From Planctomycetota bacterium (GTDB taxonomy: Bacteria > Planctomycetota > Planctomycetia > Pirellulales > Lacipirellulaceae): a DNA stretch of 55,698 nucleotides. The notes under the pieces were generated by a model. It was not told the DNA's origin. It worked only from the letters and a program-made list of their open reading frames with translations, and searched no databases. Position 1 is the first letter of the stretch. Every line of letters starts with the position of its first letter. The stretch spans positions 1-55,698 of the forward strand of contig JAJRSE010000018.1 of NCBI GenBank assembly GCA_024278955.1, read 5' to 3'. This document shows, one piece after another, positions 27,298 through 36,298 of this stretch. The position numbers and the translations under genes are program-made.

Positions 27298-28316
27298 CCG
27301 CCTATTTGATACATCGCACGCTGAGGGGGGTGGAAATCGACTTCGCCGATGCCGTGGGCAGGCAGCTTAGCCGTGACGGAGTCGCGAAGGAGTTGGGTGA
27401 GCCGGTCGTCGGAGTCGTGGCCCGAAGTGTCGCCATCGCGTAACAAGGCCCGAGCATCCCATTCTTTGCTTGAGAACAGACAGTTGCGGACTTGTCCCTC
27501 GGAAGTCAGACGTAGTCGATTGCAATTGCCACAGAAGGGCTCGCTAATGGGGTTGATAAAGCCGATCGTGCCCCGTCCGTCGGTAAACCGATAGTCGACC
27601 GCAGGTTGGCTCAGATCGGCTCGACTGAGGGGCTGGAGCGGGGCAATGGCTTGGGAGAGAATTTCACGCATCGACTGGCCGGTAAGCACTTCTTCGGGCT
27701 TCCAGGCTTGGTCTGCATCGAGCGGCATGAACTCGATGAACCGAAGTTCTAAATCGTGTTTACGGGCGAACTTGGCTAGCGGCACAATCTCGTTTTCGGT
27801 TAGTCCACGGATTGCGATTGCGTTGAGGCGAATTTTCTCGAAGCCCGCTTCCTTGGCCGCAAAGATACCCTCAAGAACTCGCTCGAGGCCGGTTCGACGA
27901 GAGATTTGCTGGAAGGTTTCTTCTTTGAGCGTATCGAGGCTGATGTTGAGTCGCTGTAAGCCGGCCGACTTGAGATCCTCGGCCTGCTCGGCCAACAAGA
28001 GGCCGTTGGTCGTCAGGGCCAGATCTTCGATTCCCGGCACTTTTGCCAGGCAGCGTATCAGCACCGGTAGCTCGCTCCGAACCAGCGGTTCGCCACCGCT
28101 GATACGTACTTTGTTTACTCCCAAACGGGCTGCCACGCGGACAAATCGTTCGATTTCTTCAAAGGTTAGCAGTTCGTGACGAGGCCGAAAAACAACATTT
28201 TCCGCCGGCATGCAATAGAAGCAGCGGAGGTTGCAACGATCGGTCACGCTAATGCGCAGATTCGTATGAACACGACCGAGCGAGTCAACGAGCGGGTTGT
28301 TAGAGGAGCATGTCAT
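27294..28316 (-). CDS. moaA: GTP 3',8-cyclase
   Basis: A 340-residue radical SAM enzyme starting molybdopterin synthesis from GTP. The radical SAM cluster is CNLRCFYC near residue 27, the second iron-sulfur cluster lies in the C-terminal part (CGNCNRLRLTSEG and the later NC), and the protein ends in the conserved Gly-Gly. The chosen ATG at 28316 follows a period-7 array; an earlier ATG at 28364 inside that array would add 16 residues without domain character and overlap moaE. It is followed by the desulfurase with ATGA overlap. moaC is not in the window. Confidence 0.95.
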   Translation of the reverse strand: MTCSSNNPLVDSLGRVHTNLRISVTDRCNLRCFYCMPAENVVFRPRHELLTFEEIERFVRVAARLGVNKVRISGGEPLVRSELPVLIRCLAKVPGIEDLALTTNGLLLAEQAEDLKSAGLQRLNISLDTLKEETFQQISRRTGLERVLEGIFAAKEAGFEKIRLNAIAIRGLTENEIVPLAKFARKHDLELRFIEFMPLDADQAWKPEEVLTGQSMREILSQAIAPLQPLSRADLSQPAVDYRFTDGRGTIGFINPISEPFCGNCNRLRLTSEGQVRNCLFSSKEWDARALLRDGDTSGHDSDDRLTQLLRDSVTAKLPAHGIGEVDFHPPQRAMYQIGG

Positions 28317-28386
28317 GAAAGAGGTGGGAGGTGAGAGGGGGCAAGTAATTTCGTCATTTGTCATTTGTTATTCGAGCTTCGTCATT
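28317..28386 (-). repeat. Ten-unit period-7 array spanning the moaE end and moaA start
   Basis: In gene direction ten heptamers in exact register: AATGACG, AAGCTCG, AATAACA, AATGACA, AATGACG, AAATTAC, TTGCCCC, CTCTCAC, CTCCCAC, CTCTTTC, then the moaA ATG. The moaE stop codon TGA lies inside the fifth unit, so the last ten moaE residues are encoded by the array. Confidence 0.85.
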
Positions 28387-28797
28387 CCCCTTCGGATGCA
28401 CCCACTCGGTTTTGCCGTCGGCCCACTGTTCTTGCTTCCAGATGGGGACGCACTCTTTGAGAGTGTCGATCAGCCATTGGCCCGCCGCAAATGCTTCGCC
28501 CCGATGGGCGCTCGCAACCACAATTGCGACGCTCGCCTCGCCTAGCGGGACGGCCCCCAGCCGGTGAGAAATCGCACACGCAGTAAGCGACCAACGCTCG
28601 CACGCTTCGTTTTTTAGTCGTTCCAACTCTTTGACCGCCATTGCTTGGTAAGCTTCGTATTGTAAACAAAGAGTCTCGCGATCGCCGGTCATCCGGCGCG
28701 TGATTCCAAGAAACAGCACCACGGCTCCTGCGTCGGGCGATTGGGCCTTCGCCAGAAGCGTTGCGGGTTCGAGGGGGTTTTCGGTAAGCTCAATCAT
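28354..28797 (-). CDS. moaE: Molybdopterin synthase catalytic subunit
   Basis: A 147-residue MoaE, which with thiocarboxylated MoaD converts cyclic pyranopterin monophosphate to molybdopterin. Signatures are GAVVLFLGITR, the conserved YEAYQAMA, HRLGAVPLGEASVAIVVASAHR and the end block WKQEQWADGKTEWV with its catalytic Lys. Starts 4 bp after the moaD stop. The last ten residues (NDEARITNDK) come from the heptamer array rather than the conserved fold and were probably added by it. Confidence 0.95.
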   Translation of the reverse strand: MIELTENPLEPATLLAKAQSPDAGAVVLFLGITRRMTGDRETLCLQYEAYQAMAVKELERLKNEACERWSLTACAISHRLGAVPLGEASVAIVVASAHRGEAFAAGQWLIDTLKECVPIWKQEQWADGKTEWVHPKGNDEARITNDK

Positions 28798-28801
28798 CGC
28801 T

Positions 28802-29047
28802 TCAGCCGCCGCTCACGGGAGGGATGCAGGCAATCTCGGCGTTCTCGGGAATCGGCGTCTCGTTGTCGCAGTAGGTCGCCTCGATAGCAAACATGGCGTG
28901 GTTTGCGAGCGAGCGAAGCTCGGGGTGGGCTTCGGTCAATCTTTCGCGCAGGAGCCCAACCGTTGCACTCGCAGGCAACTCCAGGGCGACGCTTTCCTGG
29001 CCAACCAGTTCGCGTGCGCCAGCAAATAGTTTGACGTAAACTCTCAT
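28802..29047 (-). CDS. moaD: Molybdopterin synthase sulfur-carrier subunit
   Basis: An 81-residue ubiquitin-like protein (MRVYVKLFAGARELVG at the start) ending in Gly-Gly, the residue pair that is adenylated and thiocarboxylated. It binds MoaE and donates sulfur. It lies 10 bp after the FAD/Fe-S oxidase gene and 4 bp before moaE. The activating adenylyltransferase MoeB is not in the window. Confidence 0.94.
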   Translation of the reverse strand: MRVYVKLFAGARELVGQESVALELPASATVGLLRERLTEAHPELRSLANHAMFAIEATYCDNETPIPENAEIACIPPVSGG

Positions 29048-29057
29048 AACACTGACC

Positions 29058-32054
29058 CTATGTTACCACGAGATCTTCGCCTGGGCTATGAAGCAGGTCT
29101 TTAAGTTCGGGCATCAAACCATAGGCGTACGCAAGCAGCTTGATCGGATGGACGGTTGGCTTGGTCGAGCCTTGCTCCATTTGAATCTTGCAAGTGCTAC
29201 ATTCCGTCGTGCCGACCTGAAAGCTTCCGGTGCGGACTGCATTGAGAAGCGGGAGCCCAGCGCGAAGGCTATTTCGATAGTTGCGACGCTGCATCCCATA
29301 AAGGCCGGCCATCCCGCTACAGCCTTTTTCGAGTCGTTCGAGCTGAAGTCCTGGAATGAGACCAAGCAGGTTTTCGCCAGGAGTCCCAACTTCGAGTGCC
29401 TTCATATGGCAAGGAATGTGGTAGCCGAGCGTCGTCGGCAGCGGCATGAAGTTGAGTTCCAAATGCCCCCGTTGGTGACATCGCCAGAGATAGTAGCAGG
29501 CTTCGTAAGTATGTTCGGCTACCAGTTGAGCATCGTCGTCGTCGGGTAATAGAGTGAGGTACTCCTGGGTGAGAGCCAACACGGCAGACGGTTCGGTCGC
29601 CACAATCGTGTACCCTTGGCGAATCGCCTCGGCAAGCAACGCGACGTTTTCTTCGGCGATCTTACGAGCCGGGTCGAGCACTCCGCGAGAGATCAGCGGC
29701 ATACCGGCTTGCTTTTGGCCCGAAGGTACGTAAACCGAGATATCGTTATGTTGCAGCACGGCAAGCATCGCATCGGCAAGTTGCGTATCGCAATAGTTGG
29801 CGTAAGTATCGACAAAATACAAAACTTTTTCGCCCGAGCTTTTCTGGGGTCGGTTCAAACGACGCACCGCCGCCTGTTGCAAGAAAGGAGGGTGATGAAA
29901 TCGTGGCAGCTTTCGTCCCTGGGCGATTCCCAATAGCTTTTCGACGACCCAACGCGTCGGGCGATTTGCGATGCCCCAATTCACCACCCGCGAAAAACGC
30001 GATGCCGTTCGGCACAACGTATCGATGCGCGCAATCAGCCAATCGTGCAGCCGTTCGCCATTGGTCGCGACATAGGCTGCTTTGGCTTCAATCATCAATT
30101 TCGGAACGTCGACGTTGGCCGGACATTCCAACCGACACATATGGCAGTGGACACAAAGATCGGCAATTTCTTTACACGCATCCTCAAAGACCGTGCCCGG
30201 GGCCAAGGTGCCGGTCAAAATTCCCCGCGCCAAATTTGCTTTCGCACGAGGCGACGCCTCTTCTCGCGGAGTAAATCGAAAAATCGGACACATCCGCGAC
30301 TCCTCATCATGAGTCCGACAAGCCGCACAGCCATTGCACGCTCGGGCGGCATGAGCCATTTCTTCGGGCTGCCAGTCCAGTTGCAGCTCAACCCTCGGAA
30401 GCCCCGGCTTGGGCGTCGAAGATTGGGAGGTCGAATTTGTGTCGTCGCTGCCCAGTGCCAGCGTGTCGAGCAGCGGGTAGCTCACTCGTCGCAGGTTGTC
30501 GGTTGATTTCATTCCAGGAAGCGAAACGATCTTGCCCGGGTTGAGAATCTGATTGGGGTCGAACAACGATTTGAGTTCGACGAATGCCTCGGCCAGAGGA
30601 CCATATTGCTTAGCCACATAGGGAGTTCGACTTAGCCCGTCGCTGTGTTCTCCGCTGATCGTGCCACCCAAGTCCCAGACATCGGCATAGAGCCGCTCGG
30701 CGAGCGATTCCATTTTGCGAACGTCGTTTTGATTGGCGAGATCAAGAAACGGACGAATATGCAATTGCCCGTGGCCTGCGTGACCAAAAAGCGAGGCTGT
30801 GACGCGTTCGTGTTTGAGCGTTTGCTGGAGGCGAACTAAAAAGTCGGGCAGCGACTCAGGCGGTATGGCGACATCTTCGATAATCGGAATCGGACGCGTG
30901 GAGCCTTTGAGTCGATAGAGGGTTGGCACATAGTGCTGAGCCATTTGCCAAAGCATCTGGTGGTCGTAGAGATCGGCCGCTTCGTACGAGCCTGATGCCA
31001 GCTTGGTTTTGTTTTGTAGCAGCTGGGCGGTTGCCGCGAGTTGCTCGCGAAGTTCGAGGAGAGTCGGTGCCATGTATTCTACGAGAAGCACCGCTTCGGC
31101 AGCTTGGGGAATCAGCAGCTCGTAACGCGGGTCGCTTTCTCTTGCAAGGCTCAGATGCCGGCGGTCCATCAGATCGCATGCGCTGGGTTGGATCGCCGCA
31201 AGTTCGATTGCGGCGTGGGCCGCTTTATCGAGCGAATCGAAAAACAGCAACACGCTGCCGATGTGAGGTGCAATCGCAGACGTCCGAAGAGTCGCTTCGG
31301 TAATCAACGCTAGCGTGCCCTCGCTGCCGGCGAGTAAGCGGGCTAGGTCGATTTGCTGATCGCTGCGAATGTCGCCGAGTTGATAGCCGCAGCGGTTCAC
31401 GAGGCTACGAGGCTGGCAGTCGCGAATCGGGCCTTCGTACTTACGAACGATCTGGTCGACACCAGCCGCAAGTTGTTCGGCAGTAGAAGACGGAGCCGAT
31501 CCAGACGCCGAGTAGCTGTGCCGCGAAAATTCAGCCACTTCTCCGCTCGCAAGGACTACCTGCAACGACTCCACATGCTGTCTGGCAGAGCCATACACGG
31601 GCCAGTGGCTGCCCGAGGCGTCGACCGCGATCACACTGCCGAGCGTCGTGACATGGCGATTGGCCGGGTCGGGACCAAAAACGCGGCCCCGCTTTGCTAG
31701 ACGCCTATTGAGGTCTCCAAGGACCACACCCGGTTGCACTCGGACCGAATCTTCCGAAACATCAAGGACACGCCGCATGTAACGTGAGAAATCGATAACC
31801 AGCCCATGCCCAAGCGATTCGCCGGCCAACCCCGAGCCACTTCCACGAGCATGGATCGAGATTTTGTTTTCGGCCGCATAACGAACTGTCGCCACCACGT
31901 CTTCAAGCGTTCGAGGTCGAACGACACCCAGCGGCGCGATTTCATAGATGCTCGCATCGCTGGCGTAGAGTTGAACGGTCAAATCATCGCAGCGAACGTC
32001 GCCGGCAATCTGCCCGCGTAAATCCTCTTCGATCCGCTGCCGTTCAACGTCCAT
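29058..32054 (-). CDS. FAD-linked oxidase fused to iron-sulfur domains (D-lactate dehydrogenase/glycolate oxidase-like)
   Basis: A 998-residue fusion. An N-terminal FAD_binding_4 domain (ARGSGSGLAGESLG, about residues 70-85) and an FAD-oxidase C-terminal domain with GHAGHGQLHIRP (about 415) are followed by two 4Fe-4S motifs (CNGCAACRTHDEESRMCP and CVHCHMCRLECP, about 580-660) and CCG cysteine-rich domains (CHMKALEVG and a later ECSTCKIQM). This resembles GlcD plus GlcF, or D-lactate dehydrogenase with a fused electron-transfer part passing electrons to quinone. ATG 32054 is preferred; an in-frame TTG lies 9 bp upstream. It heads the moa-containing run, but a link to molybdenum cofactor is not obvious. 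Confidence 0.88.
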   Translation of the reverse strand: MDVERQRIEEDLRGQIAGDVRCDDLTVQLYASDASIYEIAPLGVVRPRTLEDVVATVRYAAENKISIHARGSGSGLAGESLGHGLVIDFSRYMRRVLDVSEDSVRVQPGVVLGDLNRRLAKRGRVFGPDPANRHVTTLGSVIAVDASGSHWPVYGSARQHVESLQVVLASGEVAEFSRHSYSASGSAPSSTAEQLAAGVDQIVRKYEGPIRDCQPRSLVNRCGYQLGDIRSDQQIDLARLLAGSEGTLALITEATLRTSAIAPHIGSVLLFFDSLDKAAHAAIELAAIQPSACDLMDRRHLSLARESDPRYELLIPQAAEAVLLVEYMAPTLLELREQLAATAQLLQNKTKLASGSYEAADLYDHQMLWQMAQHYVPTLYRLKGSTRPIPIIEDVAIPPESLPDFLVRLQQTLKHERVTASLFGHAGHGQLHIRPFLDLANQNDVRKMESLAERLYADVWDLGGTISGEHSDGLSRTPYVAKQYGPLAEAFVELKSLFDPNQILNPGKIVSLPGMKSTDNLRRVSYPLLDTLALGSDDTNSTSQSSTPKPGLPRVELQLDWQPEEMAHAARACNGCAACRTHDEESRMCPIFRFTPREEASPRAKANLARGILTGTLAPGTVFEDACKEIADLCVHCHMCRLECPANVDVPKLMIEAKAAYVATNGERLHDWLIARIDTLCRTASRFSRVVNWGIANRPTRWVVEKLLGIAQGRKLPRFHHPPFLQQAAVRRLNRPQKSSGEKVLYFVDTYANYCDTQLADAMLAVLQHNDISVYVPSGQKQAGMPLISRGVLDPARKIAEENVALLAEAIRQGYTIVATEPSAVLALTQEYLTLLPDDDDAQLVAEHTYEACYYLWRCHQRGHLELNFMPLPTTLGYHIPCHMKALEVGTPGENLLGLIPGLQLERLEKGCSGMAGLYGMQRRNYRNSLRAGLPLLNAVRTGSFQVGTTECSTCKIQMEQGSTKPTVHPIKLLAYAYGLMPELKDLLHSPGEDLVVT

Positions 32055-32131
32055 GTGATTCAATCATTCTCAACAGAACCCGGTAAATACTCAGCATGGG
32101 CCTTGTCGAACAATTGCCTAAAGCGGGTTTA

Positions 32132-32450
32132 TTTTGACAGGATAAAACAGGATGGACGGGATCATTCGGTCGAATCCTGTTCGTCGGTTAAAATCGGGGC
32201 ACTCTTCAAGCAGTTTGGCAAGTAGCAACGTATTGAACGCATCCAAAAAATCAAATAGTCGAAAGCTTTGTACAACGGATGATAATACTTGCACCGCTGT
32301 TTCCGCTCCTTGTTTTTTTCGTTTTTCTCTTCGTCGTTTGGCTATTTACGACTCGAAATAAACGGGAATTCAATCTGTTTTGCTATCAACCGTTTGAGGG
32401 GCTTTGCTTTCTAAACCCTTATCCTGAAAATCCTGTCCATCCTGTCAAAA
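32132..32450. mobile_element. 319-bp element bounded by inverted ACAGGAT-type repeats
   Basis: The left end TTTTGACAGGATAAAACAGG (continuing through GGATGGACGGGAT) is matched in inverted orientation at 32421-32450. Each end is itself a short array of CAGGAT units spaced 9-10 bp. The interior is more AT-rich than its surroundings and contains no gene I can support. Similar CAGGAT-repeat ends occur around small mobile insertions in other bacteria. It lies in the gap 32055-32501, which otherwise holds the oxidase promoter. Confidence 0.55.
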
Positions 32451-32501
32451 ATTCTTTTTCAAATGGATTAGTCAACAAGGCCCTCAGCAGGGATAAAAAC
32501 G

Positions 32502-32993
32502 CTATGTCGTCTCGTGCGGTTTTGCCGCAGGCATTCTTGCTTCAATCTGTCGATACTTCTCATGAATTTCCAGCTCAAACTGGCCGTGCGATTCCATCTC
32601 GGCAACGCCTCGATATTGCGAGTGGCAGCGGTAGCACATCAACGCGTCGCCTACGAGTGTGTAGAGAAGCACATCAATCAGGGCGGTTGCGAAGAGGATG
32701 CCAAACGTCCACGGGAGATTCGTGTAGTACCACGCGACCGAGCTACCGAGGATTCCGATACCCACCAACGCGACGCCGACTCGTTGAGGAAAGTCTTTCC
32801 GAAGGAACAAATCTTTGCTCGGACAGACAAGACACTTGCCTACTTGAATTCCAACCACGGCATCGTTGGCAATCGCAATTTTTTTGTCACAATGTTTGCA
32901 AGCGAGTTCGCTCGTTTCAGAATCGAACTCGGTCCGAATCGGCGTGTCACAGGCGGGGCAAGCATAGGTAATATTCACAGAGCAGCTTTTCAT
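32502..32993 (-). CDS. Zinc-ribbon membrane protein, unknown function
   Basis: A 163-residue protein. The N-terminus has a four-Cys ribbon (YACPACDTPIR and LACKHCDKK), a further CLVCPS, then two membrane segments around residues 80-120, followed by a CYRCHSQYRG pair of cysteines and a cytosolic C-terminus. The start MKSCSVNITY at 32993 is preferred because the upstream extension to 33038 runs through a palindromic repeat. No Shine-Dalgarno is seen. A function cannot be assigned; the layout recalls the MJ0042-type planctomycete membrane proteins. Confidence 0.65.
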   Translation of the reverse strand: MKSCSVNITYACPACDTPIRTEFDSETSELACKHCDKKIAIANDAVVGIQVGKCLVCPSKDLFLRKDFPQRVGVALVGIGILGSSVAWYYTNLPWTFGILFATALIDVLLYTLVGDALMCYRCHSQYRGVAEMESHGQFELEIHEKYRQIEARMPAAKPHETT

Positions 32994-33012
32994 AAAGGAG
33001 AGAGAGTCGAAG

Positions 33013-33034
33013 CCCAAGAGTTGCAACCCTTGGG
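33013..33034. repeat. 22-nt palindromic repeat, TYGCA family
   Basis: Layout CCC-AA-GAG-TTGCAA-CCC-TT-GGG, a palindrome with one mismatched pair, between the zinc-ribbon gene and the membrane protein gene upstream of it. Confidence 0.75.
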
Positions 33035-33041
33035 CCACCGA

Positions 33042-33857
33042 TTATAGCGGGAAAATCGACTCTGTAGAGAGTAGTAAGGCCATGGTTTCGCCAACAAATG
33101 TGCCGATGACTCCCACATAGAGGATGCCGGTCGCACTTTGGGTGTTAGGAATCTTCAGCGTTTGCCAAGCCATCCAGGTCAGAATCGCTACTCCGATCAA
33201 TCCAAAAGTCCATCGAAGCGAGATAAAGGCGTACCACTGGGTCGTCAAATTATCGGCATAAGTCAGCTCGCCCCAGAGTCCAAATAACGAGACCACCGAC
33301 TGCAAACCTACCGCGAAAGCCATCACCAAAATCAGCCGCCGAAGCGGCTCCATCTCCATGGTCGGCGTATTCAAGTACCAATGTCCGAGCAGCATCGAGG
33401 CCATGGTCATGCCTAAGAGGAGCCCCGAAGTGCCGAAAGTAAAAGGTTCGAAGAAGTGTGTTCTTGCAATCAAGGATGGAAGAGCTTCCACATTTTCTAG
33501 AGAGGACGAGTATTTAGTCGAATAAGCAAGTTCCGAGATTCCTTCGGATTCAATCTGATGAAAGCCCGCTTCCATTGAAGTCCACACAACTAACATCAGC
33601 ATGACTTTCCCGAAACGAGGTTTTTCATACAACCAACCAACGGCCCCAACATAGCTAGCCACCGCCGCAGCTACGGCATACCAAAATGCCTCAGGCGCAG
33701 CCGTACGGCTAAGTATCGCAGCCAGCGAAGCCAAACCTAGCGTCACATAAAGATGATTTCGGTAGTAACCGCTAGTCACCTGCTTCGACGAGGTAATCGC
33801 CATGCCCAGGGCGAGGCCAAAGGTCAGACGTAGCAAAAATTGAATCAGAAGTGTCAT
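33042..33857 (-). CDS. Polytopic membrane protein, unknown function
   Basis: A 271-residue protein with about seven or eight membrane segments, beginning MTLLIQFLLRLTFGLALGMA. A soluble loop lies around residues 105-135. Sequence blocks such as LLLGMTMASMLLGHWYLNTPT show a regular integral membrane architecture but I recognise no family with certainty. The start codon is directly preceded by a six-unit period-7 array and lacks a Shine-Dalgarno. It may be cotranscribed with the downstream zinc-ribbon membrane protein. Confidence 0.7.
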   Translation of the reverse strand: MTLLIQFLLRLTFGLALGMAITSSKQVTSGYYRNHLYVTLGLASLAAILSRTAAPEAFWYAVAAAVASYVGAVGWLYEKPRFGKVMLMLVVWTSMEAGFHQIESEGISELAYSTKYSSSLENVEALPSLIARTHFFEPFTFGTSGLLLGMTMASMLLGHWYLNTPTMEMEPLRRLILVMAFAVGLQSVVSLFGLWGELTYADNLTTQWYAFISLRWTFGLIGVAILTWMAWQTLKIPNTQSATGILYVGVIGTFVGETMALLLSTESIFPL

Positions 33858-33858
33858 G

Positions 33859-33900
33859 GTGAGTTATGAGTTGCGAGTCGTGCGTTACGAGTTACGAGTT
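33859..33900 (-). repeat. Six-unit period-7 array before the start codon at 33857
   Basis: In gene direction: AACTCGT, AACTCGT, AACGCAC, GACTCGC, AACTCAT, AACTCAC, then C and ATG. Confidence 0.88.
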
Positions 33901-33942
33901 TCTAAGGAGTGGTTCCGAACTGGAATCGCGACTCACAACTAC

Positions 33943-34626
33943 TCAGCGGCGATCGCCGTAGATTAGCGTCATCACTTCCGAGCGACTCGATAAATTCGAG
34001 CGAAAAATACCTTTCATGGCCGAAGTCACACAGACGCTGCCCGGTTTGCGAATGCCGCGGATCGACATACAGCTATGCGAAGCTTCGATCACAACCGCAA
34101 CTCCTTTGACGTCCAGTTCTTGAATCAGCAGGTCGGCAATCTGCTCGGTCATCCGCTCTTGTACTTGCGGTCGCTTCGAGATTTCCTCGACAACCCGGGC
34201 GAGCTTGCTTAGTCCGACGACCTTGCCGTTGGGGACATAGCCAATATGCGCTTTGCCGTAGAAGGGCAACAGGTGGTGTTCGCACATGCTGTTGAACGTA
34301 ATGTCTCGCACGAGCACCATCTCGTCGTATTTTTCAGTGAAAAACTTTTTCAAATGCGTACTTGGGTCGGTATGCAAACCGCTAAATAGCTCGGCATACA
34401 TGCGGGCCACACGGGCAGGCGTTTCGAGCAGTCCCTCGCGATCAGGATCTTCGCCTACGGCAGTCAGGATTTCGCGAACGGCTCGCTCGATACGGGGCAA
34501 ATCGACTTGGTGTGGAGTCGCCGGGTGGCCCTGGCAGCCAGCGTCGACCGGCGAGTCGTCAAGTTCTCCAGAAAGGCTGCCTTGGTCTGGCGAAGCCGAC
34601 GATTCGTTCGTACGAGGGGGGGTCAT
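33943..34626 (-). CDS. folE: GTP cyclohydrolase I
   Basis: A 227-residue FolE that converts GTP to dihydroneopterin triphosphate, the first step of folate and tetrahydropterin synthesis. Zinc ligands are visible in [17 protein letters not shown] and in [15 protein letters not shown]; the helix [20 protein letters not shown] begins the conserved fold near residue 45. The first 40 residues are a non-conserved Ser/Asp-rich extension. The ATG at 34626 is the only reasonable start. It follows the Lon-domain gene on the same strand with a 92-bp gap. Confidence 0.95.
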   Translation of the reverse strand: MTPPRTNESSASPDQGSLSGELDDSPVDAGCQGHPATPHQVDLPRIERAVREILTAVGEDPDREGLLETPARVARMYAELFSGLHTDPSTHLKKFFTEKYDEMVLVRDITFNSMCEHHLLPFYGKAHIGYVPNGKVVGLSKLARVVEEISKRPQVQERMTEQIADLLIQELDVKGVAVVIEASHSCMSIRGIRKPGSVCVTSAMKGIFRSNLSSRSEVMTLIYGDRR

Positions 34627-34718
34627 AGCAGGTTGTCGCCCGTGCGGGGAGAGGTTTCAAACCCTCGATCCTATGCTTCGACAACCACAACCGTCAACCG
34701 ACTTAACGAAGTATTCAG

Positions 34719-35435
34719 CTAGTTCAGGCTAAACGGCGGCGGAGGGCCTGGCATCGACTTGGACGCCTTTTTTTCCTCGCGGTCGCGGGGCCCGTCTAGA
34801 GATTCGAGCAGCATCAAAGCCCGGCGATCAATATTGGTTTCGCCTAGCAACTGACATTTCAATTGGTACTCGAGCGGCAGGGCAAAGCTGACCAGATCGG
34901 TAAGCACGCTCAGCGGAATCTCAGCCGAGAGCAAATCGAGGATAGGAGGATTCGCCGTTTGATTCTCCGGCAGGTTTTCCTGAAACGCTTTGATCAGCGA
35001 AATTTGCAACTCTTCGCGCTGGTCGTCTACTTCGGTTTCACAACAATCGCTCAGGAGGGTCACCTCCGCTTTGCGGAAGGACTGTTCTGACGGAAGCTCA
35101 CTCTCAATCAGCACTCGCCGCACGCCAAGCAGTAGCACATTGTACTCGCCGTTGTCGGTGCGCTGGTGAGTCACGATTTTTCCGAGACACGCGTGCGGCA
35201 TAATCGGCGGGCGGCCTTCGTAGTCGGTTTCCCAGCCAGGGGCCAGTACGCTCATGGCGATTAGCCCATCGCTATCCAAGGCTTCGTTCAACAGATCTCG
35301 ATAGCGGGGCTCAAAAATATGCAGCGGCTGCATCACATTCGGAAACATCACCAAGTCGGAAAGCGGAAACAGTCGCACCGTTCCGTTGAATCGGTTTTCG
35401 TCGAATGTAAGGTCTTCGGCATTCCAGGGAAGCAT
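34719..35435 (-). CDS. Lon substrate-binding (LON-N) domain protein
   Basis: A 238-residue protein with a stand-alone LON N-terminal domain: VRLFPLSDLVMFPNVMQPLHIFEPRYRDL, cut into its first and second parts around residue 25, and a helical C-terminal portion. There is no AAA+ or protease domain, so it is not a Lon protease. Such proteins are thought to bind substrates or act as adaptors. The C-terminus is Lys- and Pro-rich (PGPPPPFSLN). The DUF309 gene lies upstream on the same strand with a 61-bp gap. Confidence 0.88.
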   Translation of the reverse strand: MLPWNAEDLTFDENRFNGTVRLFPLSDLVMFPNVMQPLHIFEPRYRDLLNEALDSDGLIAMSVLAPGWETDYEGRPPIMPHACLGKIVTHQRTDNGEYNVLLLGVRRVLIESELPSEQSFRKAEVTLLSDCCETEVDDQREELQISLIKAFQENLPENQTANPPILDLLSAEIPLSVLTDLVSFALPLEYQLKCQLLGETNIDRRALMLLESLDGPRDREEKKASKSMPGPPPPFSLN

Positions 35436-35496
35436 AAGAATTTCTACCTGAGGCGAGAAAAAACAGGGAATGAGAACCAGGTGGGCTGGAGCGGCT

Positions 35497-35919
35497 TTAG
35501 GAGTTGCCTTGGTCGGCGTGGGTCGGATCGAGATGGATTTCGGGGATCAATTCTGGGTCGACTTCCAGTCGGGGGTAGTCTTCTTTGCTCGCGTTGACTT
35601 CGGCAAAGCATTGCTCGTACTGCCCGAGGAACTTTTCCATATCAAGTCCTTGGTAGCTCGGAGTGTATTCTTCGAGGTAGACTCGGGATGTCAAATAAAC
35701 TTTTCTCGCACCTCGCGTATTACCATTGCCAAAGTGGTGTAACGCGACTGCCGCTTGGATGAGCCCTTGGTAAAACTTGCGGGCAGTGCCTCGATGTTCA
35801 GTCCAAAGCTCTTCCCAAATGTCATGGGCCTCGAAGAATTCGCATTCGTTAAAATGCTCGATGCCTTTGAGATAAAGCGGAGGGTAGTCTGAGTCGACAT
35901 TCGAGGCAGCGGCTATCAT
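35497..35919 (-). CDS. DUF309 family protein
   Basis: A 140-residue helical protein. GIEHFNECEFFEAHDIWEEL is the signature of DUF309, followed by FYQGLIQAAVALHHFGNGN. No biochemical function is established for the family. The ATG at 35919 (MIAAASNV) is chosen because AAGGGA precedes it and the conserved domain starts soon after; the longer open frame to 36180 is Arg/Cys-rich without domain character and runs towards the hairpin element. Confidence 0.88.
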   Translation of the reverse strand: MIAAASNVDSDYPPLYLKGIEHFNECEFFEAHDIWEELWTEHRGTARKFYQGLIQAAVALHHFGNGNTRGARKVYLTSRVYLEEYTPSYQGLDMEKFLGQYEQCFAEVNASKEDYPRLEVDPELIPEIHLDPTHADQGNS

Positions 35920-36165
35920 TCCCTTGTTCTTCCTGACTTTTACGATACGGTTGAGCAGTACGCCTAGATTATAGGCACGCACTTCTCCCAAGGCCAGTAA
36001 GCTCAAATTACAAAGTCGAAAAAATCGCGAGCCGCAGGCTTCTGTCGCCACTTCTCTATTGCCAGTACCTTGACAGAGTCCTGAGAGCCGACACAATGAT
36101 CCCCGTCTACCGTTTGGCTCGAGTTCAGGCGTTTGGGTATCTTGAATTTTTTGGAAAGTTAGACA

Positions 36166-36274
36166 CGAGTGCTTTGTCAAATCATGATTTTAGGATCGTC
36201 GTTTCGATTCGACCTTTGAAATACGAGTGAAATCGAAATGACGATCCTAATATTCAACATGGTCAAAGCATTAG
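36166..36274. mobile_element. 109-bp MITE-like hairpin element, copy 2
   Basis: The left end CGAGTGCTTTGTCAAAT and the right end (complement CTAATGCTTTGACC) match the termini of the 7193-7301 element. The inner arms (TTAGGATCGTCGTTTCGATT on the left and its near complement on the right) pair with one another but not with the first copy's arms. Length is identical, 109 bp. It ends 24 bp before the GTG start of nth. Confidence 0.68.
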
Positions 36275-36298
36275 GGTCGCTTCACGCGCATAAGACCA

